Shown: in pieces, positions 55,105 to 64,000 of the stretch
How positions within the stretch are numbered: the stretch's first letter is position 1
Layout: the number at the start of each line of letters is the position of its first letter
Origin: Mastigias papua
Lineage: Eukaryota > Cnidaria > Scyphozoa > Rhizostomeae > Mastigiidae
Length of the DNA: 64,000 bases
Direction: 5' to 3'
Assembly: GCA_964019165.1 (NCBI GenBank)
Contig: OZ025268.1
Coordinates: forward strand, 12,854,359-12,918,358
Translations under genes and position numbers: made by a program
Notes under the pieces: model-generated
What the model was told of the DNA's origin: nothing
The model's database searches: none
What the model saw: the letters and a program-made list of their open reading frames with translations, nothing else

Positions 55105-58100
55105 TAGTTTCTCGGAAGCTATCTTCAATAATCTATTCCATATTCTTATTTCTTACTATTTGAGTTGTGGAAAACACATAGCAGTGGATAAGTAATCGAC
55201 TAACTTACAAAACGGAACTAAATAAGCAACATATATATCAATCATAGTACTCAGTCCATGCTGACAGAAATCAGATAATACTTCTGTTTTTCGCTAAAGT
55301 TCATTGTTCTACAATATAGGCATAAAGGCGTCTTTTTTTGCTAAAGTTTCCGCGCCTGCAACAAATTGTATCATATCAATAGAATTAAGTAAATAATCGA
55401 AGCCAAGGAGATGCCTATTATATATTTTCCTAATTACCCCCTCCCTCTAGTTATTTCGAATATTGTCTTTAAAACTCTTTTGCAGCCATTTACTTTACGT
55501 CTATGGATTGGAAGTGATCTAATAGTTTGACGAAACTTAAATCCGAGCATGTCCTTTTTTTAGGTCTGTTTTGTGATTATTCGATGTCCTTATGTTAGTT
55601 TGACATGCTCTTTGCATGCGTAGTATCCGTAAAAACTTTCGGCATGACAAGGTTTCGGACGTCTCTTAATTGAATACCAGTAACTTGTTGTCAAGTCGTT
55701 GTACGACAGGTTGTCACGCTGAAAATCGTTGCACTTAATGTATCCGAGAAATCGAAAGTCTACAGATAAAGTTTTTCATGATCATAACGATCTTACATGT
55801 ATAGGTTTTGAAAGATAGCTTATGTATTTAGCATGCTTCAGAAGTACAACGCGTTTGAAAATTATTATAATTTCGTAAGGACATTTCACGGTGACTGAAT
55901 TTTTTCGAATTACATGGATTCGAATTAAAGAGAGATTACTAGTTGTCACAGAAGATGAGAATATACTACTCTTGTTCCGGAATATGCATAGTCCCTCTTA
56001 TTACACCCAGTTTATTGTCTTTGTGTCTTTTATTTGATTGAGTACTAGGTAACATGAGAAATTGTTGTTTCAGTTTGATTACAGTTGAATGACTTGTGAA
56101 GCGCATCGATAGCAATCATATTAGGAAGAATTTTCTATCTACCTCATTTATTTCATCCCCATTTATTTGGATTTTATCAAATCTCCAACCGCTGTACTAT
56201 TGTACACTCCTTGTTATTTGGGACTTGAGTTTAGGTGTATAGCAATTATAGTGGTTGAAGATTTGCCTTAGTAGTTCTGCTCCAAGTGACTGTAGTCCGC
56301 AGTACTTTCAAATTCACCGACTTTGAAGACTCCTTATGAGTAGTAATATATATGATCCCTTGAACAGCGGTACTATGTGGTTCACTTTGATCTGTACGTA
56401 GCTATAAGTTTGTAGTGTTATTTTTACCAATTGTGCAGAAGTTTTTGAATATATGTTAGATTCGGGCTCACTCATGTATACCTGTCTGGTTTTACTTTTT
56501 TCCACTCAAAATATTAATCTACCATGTTTGACAGATAAGGACCGGTTTTTAGTTTATTTGATCATGCATGATACAACATTCCATTTCACTCAACGTATGT
56601 CAAAATAGAGAGAGCACTTCGTGGTTGTGATCTTGTCTCAGCAGGAATCCCTATTTTGTGACATCTGTAAATCCATTTTTGCATGATTCAAGTCTGTAAA
56701 GTTGACTGTAGTTCAACTCCGTTATTTTTTGTATCATGCAAGTGGACAACGCAATATGGGGTCCCTCTGATTGACATTCTGCTCTGTCTTCTCATTGTCA
56801 GTTTCGCACGTTGAAGTGTTGGTGATGATGATGGGTTGCATGGTCCAAGCATGATACCAGCTATAAATCGGCCTTAAGTTGGAAGATGCTTTTCATATAT
56901 GAGCCTGCTGTGTAAATATAGCAAACATTATGTTAAGAAATTGGGTTATGAAAATTTGATTCTTCTCAGAGTAAAGGTATTACTTTACTGAGACCCAACT
57001 GTTTAGGTATTTGGATATGGTCAACATATTGCCGCTTTTCATCATCACTTTTTATCATCAGCAAGTATAATATTATTGAATCAGTAGGTTAAGCTGTTGC
57101 ATTAAAGTTATTTTTAGTCATTACTTTTTTCTTTAGTTTTATCACTTAGAATTTTATGATATATTTATTATGTTGTATTTAGGATATGTGGCTGTTTTAG
57201 TGCTTATTGTTTATTACTTCCGATTTCAGCATTACTTGGAACGACATCTGGAATGGCATACAAACAACTTAAGAACCACCCACAGAAAATTAAGAAAGTT
57301 CTGATCTATTCTTCAGTTCCTGGTAGTAAAATGTATTTTATTTTTTTGCAATTTGATGTGTCATTTTGCAGGCTTTTGTGGGGAGATTAGGGTAGAAACG
57401 CTAGCTATCACACACCTAAAGCCATCCAGGTATATTGTGCTATGCAGTGGCATGCACTGGCATGTGGAAGTACAGAGGCATTACTATGGAAAAAGTTAGT
57501 GCAGTTACGGGTCGTTTTCTGGACAGTCAACAAATGCTTTTTACTGCAACTGCTGCTGCTCCCTTGCATAAGTGGGAGGCTGAATTAGTTTGCGCTTATT
57601 TTGGTTAATATCTGTGTACTTACACGCCAATAATACACTACTTGTAATTAGCCAGGTGTATCACAGCATACTTGTTAATTTTGATGTTTATTCAAATGAT
57701 ACCGCGCAACATCCTAAGGTCATCTCCAAATGACAGTTGATTGCTTTGGAAAAACACCTGTGAAGGGTCGAATTTTCAATAAGTTTTATATAGAAATACC
57801 AAGGAAGTCCTTAAGGACTTAGGGTAACCGTCATTCCTCGGGAAAATGTTTGGGCCCTGATTCCAAATATCAATTTTAGATAACTGTTTATGGGGCGTTT
57901 AGCCTCTATTTGGAAATAGAACCTCGATTTCACTTGTTGGAACTCTTTTTTATTTTTGTGTTTAAACTACGTAAAATGATCAATTGTAAGCAACCATTAG
58001 TTGTAAATTGCGCATAATTACTAATTAACAAGTATTTTGAACACAATTTCATAGTAAAATATTCAAAGTTTACACAGTTGAAGCCCACACATAATAACCT

Positions 58101-58625
58101 TGAAATTTTTAATGTGCCTTTTGAGAAACGATAACATCTGAAGATGGAATCATTTACGGTGTCCATTATTCATATCCAGATATATCTTCGATATCTTCAT
58201 TAAAATCTTCGAACACGTCCCCATTGCCACTATTGTCTCAAGTATATCAATCAGTCTCTTCCCCCTTTGGAGCTAGGAGCTCACATAGGAACTCTATGCG
58301 CTAGCACAGAAGGCATGTTTTCACTTCGTTGCAAATGGGGAATGCAGAATGCCTGCACTGATTTAAATGAAGGAAAGCATTGTGCCGACACTGATTCCTG
58401 GGATTGAATGTGAGGGTATGGTGCTAAGTAAGTTACGATTGTAGAGGATGTTCTGGCGAGTTAACGTTTGTTTGTAGAAGGGATATATGTTTTATTGAAC
58501 GGTGGTACCTGGTCACTTGAAGTGCAAGAGCCACTCATATTTTGAATTTTAGCAATGCCGTTGTTTGCCACACCATTGTCTCTGTCATGTGCTGTTGATG
58601 TTGAGATGAATCGTTAATTGCGGAA
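55105..58625. other. 3.5 kb without recognisable features
   Basis: AT-rich DNA. Only short chance ORFs, no protein family motif, no tandem array, no RNA gene recognised by eye. It could hold LTR or UTR parts of the copia relic (left edge) and diverged non-autonomous repeats, but nothing supports a specific call. Confidence 0.5.
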
Positions 58626-61600
58626 GGTCACACTGTACACAGCTCTCGTTCTACAGTTAATATTTAGAATAATTACAGATATATTTTCACATATACTTTT
58701 GCTATTATATTTACTAATACGTCGGTTACTTTAGACAATGATTCGCTTTCGTTTGTTTTGGATTTTTGCTATGTTTATCGTATGCTCGTTTTGTGGCAAG
58801 GATTTTCAGTCATTAGGCCGTCACAGTTGGCGTTGTAAGAAGAGACAGTCTAATAGCAGTTTACCGAATGGGCAGCTATGCCAACGCCAGATAATGATTC
58901 GAACCAAGTCTGCCAACGGAATATTATCATGTGTAGCTGCGGGAAGGAATGCAAGGGGGTGAAGGGACTGAAAATGCACCAACGAACCTGGGTCCGAGTA
59001 ATCCGAGTAATCGAGAAAATGGACGAGGATCAACGGTCAGAATTTGAATTTGTGAATGATGACGTATACATCGAATCCACCAATGAGCAAATGATAGATA
59101 TTGACCAGCTCGCAAACGTCCGTATAAAACCCAGAGTAAGGTTGCCGAGATCGCAAGATAAATGGACCGCTGCAATCAATTTCTTCAAAGCAGTTTTTGA
59201 AATTTTCATTTAAATCTAACTTCAATGGACTCTACGATCGACTTTATGAACAGTACAATTTATGATTATTTTGCAAATCTTTATGGCACCGTTAATTCTA
59301 CTAACCATGCTAATACTTTCTGTACTAAGTATAAGCACCTAACTACTAAATCGTTAAAGCACACATTAAAGCAACTTAAGATCAACGACTCCCCTTTCGA
59401 AGAAATCAACTACGTATCTCATTTGCTGCGCTCAAACTGAGAAATCAAGATCTTCCCCACCCTTTCACCAACACTGTCAATCAAGATCGGTATGTATCCA
59501 AAAACTTCTGGGGCTTTGTTAAAAATGTAATTGAAAAGGGTTCTGCAGTGCTGCCTTCTTTCTCACGTGATCATTGCACTCAGTTCTTTATGAAAATGTT
59601 TTCTGTCCTCCTTCCTTACGAGAAATTTACCATACCACAATGGATTCCTTCATTCAACCAACCTTCTTTTTCTTTCGATCAATCACCTCCTTCTTATGCC
59701 AAAGTCACTCAAGTTATCCGTAGAATTAAGTCTTCTGGCTCACCTTGTCCATTGGATAAGATCTCCATTATCTGTTTCAAGAGATGCCCATATCTCAATA
59801 AATTTTTGACGGAGATTATCCGCATTATTTGAGAATCTGGACGGGTTCCCTCTGAATGGAAAAAAGCTTGTACCGTTCTGGTGCACAAAAAAGGGACTAG
59901 GGATGATCCTGCAAACTTCCGACCTATCACACTCGACTCTGTTCCTCTTAAAGTCTTCACTTCATGTCTACTTGATTCTATTTTTTCCTTTCTTAGTAAA
60001 AATAAATTCATTGAATCAGAAATTCAAACAGAGTTTACTCCAAAAATTTCAGGGGTACTCGAGCACACTTCCATGATGGCATCCATTATTGATAAGGCAC
60101 GAATAAAACAACGCTCAGTAGTCATAACTCTCTTAGACCTGAAAAATGCTTTTGGAGAAATACACCACAATCTGATCAAAGTGGTTCTTAATCATCACCA
60201 TGTACCACCGACTATACAAGCTTTAATATCTAATCTTTATGACAACTTTCAGACTTCCATCATTACCGATAGCTTTATCTCCCCTGCTATTCCAGTTGGC
60301 CGAGGCGTCCTTCAGGGGGACTGCCTCAGCCCCCTGCTTTTCAACATGTGCTTCAATACATTTATTCAATTTATCAAGCGAGAGAAGTACAAACAACTCC
60401 GTTTCTCTACTCATGATGCAACCGATCGTCTCTTTAAGCCTATCCATTGGTTCCAATTTGCAGATGATGCAGCGGTCGTTACAACTGACTAGCGTGAAAA
60501 TCAACTCCTTTTAAACTACTTCACCAAATGGTGCCAATGGGCGGATATGATACTAAGGGTTGATAAATGCGTTACTTTTGGAGTTAAGAAATTTTCCTCC
60601 CGCTCTTTACAATTTCAGCCTAAACTCTTCATCAACACTAAACTTTTGCCAGTTGTTAAAAATGACGAATCTTTTAAATATCTTGGCCGCTACTTCAAAT
60701 TTGAAATGAACAATGATAAACATAAAACCCATCTTGAATTGTCTCTTCTCGACATGCTGAAACAAATCGACTCGCTACGCATCCTTCCCAAAAACAGGCT
60801 TCTCTTCTATCACCGCTACGTCCTTTCTAAGCTGTCCTGGCATCTAACTGTTGTTTATCTTTCCAAAACTTGTATCATTGGCAATCTTGATAATGTAGTG
60901 ATAAGATTCATTAGACAATGGTTAGATCTTCCAATTAGCGCCACCCTCAGCGGCATTAGTCTTCCTCGAAACCAATTTGTCTTGAATCTCCCTCTTCCTT
61001 CTGTCAAATTCCAACAATGTCAAACTGTCCTACAGTTTACCCTGACATCATCATCAAACAATGCAATAAAATCCCTCTGGTAAACTACTAGCTTCGGTAT
61101 GAACAGACAATATTATGCGTACCGAAACACTAAGCAAGTTCTAAAGGCAGCACGCCAGAACCATACTGACAAGCTTCAATCTAACTTAACCTCACAAGGC
61201 TTTATCATTACTTTCCTACTCAATCATTCGTTGAAAGCTATAAATTCTCTCTGGTCTTCTGCTCACAGCAACCAACCTAAAAATATTTTCAACTTTACTG
61301 TCAGGTATCTTAACAACACACTTGCAACTCGCAAAAATCTCACGCTGTTGAATCTCTCACAAACGTCTGACTGCTCCTTTTTGTTTCCAACCAGAGTCTC
61401 TTCTCCATGTTGTTGCAGGCTGTAAAACTTATCTCAACGAAGGCCGCTTCATATTGAGACACGACTCTGCGCTTAACTTCCTTGCCTCATCATTGCAATG
61501 TTTGAGTCACTGTACTTTTTATGTTGACCTCCCTCAATATCTTTCCCCTTCTCTTATCACTGGCGATGATCTACGTCCTGACATGCTCATCTCCACTTCT

Positions 61601-62095
61601 TGTAATACTCTGTACGTAATTGAATTGAGCGTCGGCTTTGAGACGAACCTTAAGAATAATGCTAATAGGAAATTTACCAAATGTCGCTACCTCCTAAATG
61701 ACCTATCATCGAAATACCGTCACGTCAAATTTGTGAACTTGTCCATAAGTTCCCTTGGAATCTTTAGACAATCTTGCGATTTGTTTATTCAGATATGTAA
61801 GGACTTAACTACTTGCACAGGGCACACTAACTTCATTATTACTAAATTAACTAGTATGATAATTCGCACAACTTATTACATATTCTGCATGCGCATCAAG
61901 CCCTTGACTAACCCGGAACATCTTTCTTATAAACAGATTTCTTTCCTCCACTAGCTTGTTCATATATATAGAATGTCTCTATTTTTCTTTCTTTAATATC
62001 ATCTGTAATTTGGCCATCCAAATAAATATTACCTATCATTAGAGAGATTTGTATTTGTATCTTTAGTTTATATATGTTAAAGTTTAAAACAAAGT
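58626..62095 (+). mobile_element. Non-LTR retrotransposon P2 (P family), full length but dead
   Basis: 5' UTR from about 58626 (shared TGTACACAGCTCTCGTT with P1), coding 58738-61954, 3' UTR to about 62095 with AGAGAGATTTGTATTTGTAT as in P1. Unlike P1 it is not flanked by an ATT microsatellite. Confidence 0.88.
58738..61954 (+). pseudogene. P2 reverse transcriptase/endonuclease, broken
   Basis: Start at 58738 (MIRFRLFWIFAMFIVCSFCG). Finger 1 CGKDFQSLGRHSWRC is intact; finger 2 has lost its last Cys (MHQRTW where P1 has MHQRKC). RT parts: SGSPCPLDKI, FRPITLDSVPLKVF, LDLKNAFGEIHH, RGVLQGDCLSPLLF and FADD near 60460. Endonuclease RHDSALNF and RPDMLISTSCNTLYVIE. Lesions: frameshifts near 58900, 59210, 59440 and 61370; nonsense TGA at 59830-59832 (Trp in P1), TAG at 60490-60492 (Glu in P1) and TAA at 61081-61083 (Lys in P1). 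At least seven lesions, so it is much older than P1. Confidence 0.9.
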
Positions 62096-62280
62096 GTTTA
62101 GGGAGGGTAGCCCTTCCACCATAGCTGCTTTTCAAGGGGCCCTCCATCTAAATATACTACAAAATATGAATAAATTCCTACATAACTTAATTACAACAAG
62201 TAAACGAGTTCTAGCATACATATAGAGTTCTACTTGACATATTAAAAATACTAGTTAGAGGAAAACAACATAGAATAAAA
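62096..62280. other. Spacer between P2 and the 3' element
   Basis: Short non-coding stretch; no motif seen. Confidence 0.4.
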
Positions 62281-63880
62281 TAAAGGAGATGACTGACATC
62301 TCAATAATATAATGTGACTATAACAAGCTCTTGAAGGAAATCAAGCTAGAGGCTCGCTTTGATGGATCTGGTAGGCCATCCTAAAGCTTAGCACCCCTAT
62401 ACGATAAGATTTTCTGGCCAGTCGAGGTGGTTCTCTTTGGCAGCGTACGATCGTTATCCGTACTCCTTAGGTTGTGAGGGATTGGTGGAGTTTGCCACAA
62501 ACAAGTCTGAGAGATATTGTGGGGTGAGCCGATTTAATGATTTGAATACCATACCTCGCGATTCAAACTGTATCATATCATTAATCGTTTTCCAACCCAA
62601 ACTTTCAATTAATGGTTTACTGGGGCATCGTAATTGCTACCGGTGATGATTCGGGCAGCTCGATTTTGAAGTTTCTGTTGGTGCTGGATTTCGGCTGCTC
62701 CACACACACCCCACACAGAACAACAGTACCGGAAGCTAGGACCGATGACACTGGTGTAGAGATTTTTAAGTGCATGGAAAGGAAGATATCTGTTTGCATA
62801 TTTTAACATACCAAGAGATCGTGAATTGTTTTTTTAGATCTTTCCTGAATATATGCTTCTTCCGGTCAAGAGAATTCTCAATGTGAACTCCTAGATACTT
62901 GGCGGTTTGAACAGCTCCTAGCGTTTCATTGCGCATTTGCAGACAAAGTTGTTCATTTTTCCTTTCTAATGCAGCTTGCTTGTGCTTTGTTGAAATGGTC
63001 ATTGACTGCGTTTTGGCTACGTTCAGAGATAGTATATTACCATTGAGCCATGAATCCAAAGCTTCTAGGTCCTTGTTTAATCCCTCATTTAGCTTAGCAA
63101 CGCTATCAGCTTGGAAGCTTATACAGGTGTCATCAGCGTACATATTAACTTTAGCATTATCGATGACCATAGGGAGATCATTGATGTAGTTTGAAAATAG
63201 CAGGGGTCCAAGACATGAACCTTGAGAAACTTCTAGGCTTATGCTTTGGACTCTGGAGTCGCAGCCGTTGACTCTTGTGAACTGAGTGCGCTTTGACAGG
63301 TATGACTTAAATCGATCTAGCTCCTTGCTATGAACACCATAGTGTGCAAGCTTTTGAAGAAGAATCCCGTGATGAACTATGTCAAAGGCGTTCTTTAAGT
63401 CAACGAATACAACCCCTGCATATTTTCCAGCATCTATACCATTTAGCCAATCATAGGTACATTTTAACAGAGCTGTTGTTGTGGAATGATGGGCCGTAAA
63501 ACCAGGTTGACAGGATGCTATAAGGCCATTTGTGCTCATATATTAATATAGCTGGTTGTAGACTAACTTTTCAGAGAGCCGCGATATTATTGGGAGACTG
63601 ATATTGGTCTATAGTTCGATTTTGTGTTTTTATCTCCTTCTTTAAAATTGGGAGTGACTCTTGCAATCTTCCATTTGGCAGGGAAGACATATTTTAGTAT
63701 TGATTTATTAAAGATGCAACATAGTGTCTTGGTTATGATTGGTGGGAAATTGTTAAAAAGTGCTAGAGATATTGTCATTTCGAGCCCTTTGATTGAACTG
63801 CTCAAGTTCAATAGGACGGTTGATCTAAAATCTCTTTTCTTGTCTCCAAGGCCATGCACAACTGGGTGAAGGTAATCGAT
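62281..63880 (-). pseudogene. APE-type non-LTR RT remnant (CR1/jockey-like)
   Basis: Minus-strand RT of a different clade from the array elements. 63587-63859: PAKWKIARVTPNFKEGDK and NYRPISVSQ (RT start), then a break near 63560. 62766-63539: GFTAHHSTTTALL, motif A FVDLKNAFDIVHH, motif B EVSQGSCLGPLLF (usually GVPQGS), motif C MYADDTCISF, YLGVHIENSL. After a frameshift near 62800, MLKYANRYLPFHALKNLYTS and CCSVWGVCG, LQNRAARI follow at 62609-62809. The C-terminal end can be traced with stops to about 62340. The endonuclease part is absent or lies beyond the window's right edge. No RLE domain. Confidence 0.85.
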
Positions 63881-64000
63881 TTTTCACTGAAGTAATTGGT
63901 TGTTTTCATTGGATTGCTATATTTCTATCAAAAACACTGCATTTGAGTCACTATCAACTAGAATATATCTGTGAAAGACTAGTTCCTGCAGTCTTCCGTT

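Noticed and set aside
55105..58625. Host gene exons in the 55-58 kb gap
   Set aside because: Only short ORFs with no motif or splice-consistent arrangement; nothing supports an exon call.

Overview
The window is repeat-dominated nuclear DNA of an animal. Almost everything recognisable in it is transposable-element sequence: non-LTR retrotransposons of at least five kinds, Ty1/copia and Ty3/gypsy remnants, and a decayed Tc1-like transposon. No bacterial operons, tRNA/rRNA genes or confident host genes were found. The mixture of restriction-like-endonuclease (RLE) non-LTR elements, APE-type CR1/jockey-like elements and copia relics fits a marine invertebrate such as a cnidarian or sponge. That assignment is inference; no host marker gene was seen.

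Layout. 1-5 kb: a decayed copia element (minus strand) with an LTR-like block at both ends. 5-9 kb: an orphan ORF, a gypsy gag-pol relic and a Tc1-like transposase relic (all plus strand). 9.45 kb: a 12-bp minisatellite. 10.3-10.8 kb: a copia RT scrap. 10.8-46.7 kb: a head-to-tail array of R4/Dong-like non-LTR elements, all on the minus strand and separated by little more than (ATT)n tracts. I call them A1-A7 (one subfamily; A3 and A6 are fragments) and B1-B3 (a more divergent subfamily). A5 contains a nested 5'-truncated CR1-like element. The array is interrupted on the plus strand by 3' fragments of a different RLE family, P. 46.8-50.3 kb: P1, an intact 1,062-codon P element. 50.3-53.0 kb: two copies (C2, C1) of a third RLE family. 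53.0-55.1 kb: an unidentified broken coding region and a copia gag-protease relic. 55.1-58.6 kb: nothing recognisable. 58.6-62.1 kb: P2, a broken P copy. 62.3-63.9 kb: an APE-type non-LTR RT relic (minus strand).

How the A/B elements are built. Each full copy has a leader of about 250-600 nt, then one long reading frame. The frame encodes a basic N-terminus, a Myb/SANT-like segment, a reverse transcriptase (F/YMDD), a CCHC knuckle and a PD...D restriction-like endonuclease. This is the known plan of the R4 clade, whose member Dong is known to insert into TAA repeats. The array fits that: in element sense the flanks read (TAA)n. All copies carry stops or frameshifts. A7 is the best preserved, with 996 uninterrupted codons covering RT and endonuclease.

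Most interesting signal. About 45-60 nt upstream of the start codon (about 100 nt in B2) the A and B leaders share a compact RNA-like structure of about 51 nt: an 8-bp stem, an 8-nt linker, a 3-bp hairpin with a 6-nt loop, then an abutting 4-bp hairpin usually with loop UGGUG. Ten copies can be aligned by eye, and all three stems show compensatory changes (for example GUGA/UCAC, GAGA/UCUC, UUGA/UCAA and GGGA/UCCC in the last hairpin). I do not recognise it as a known motif. It is the best candidate here for an undescribed functional element.
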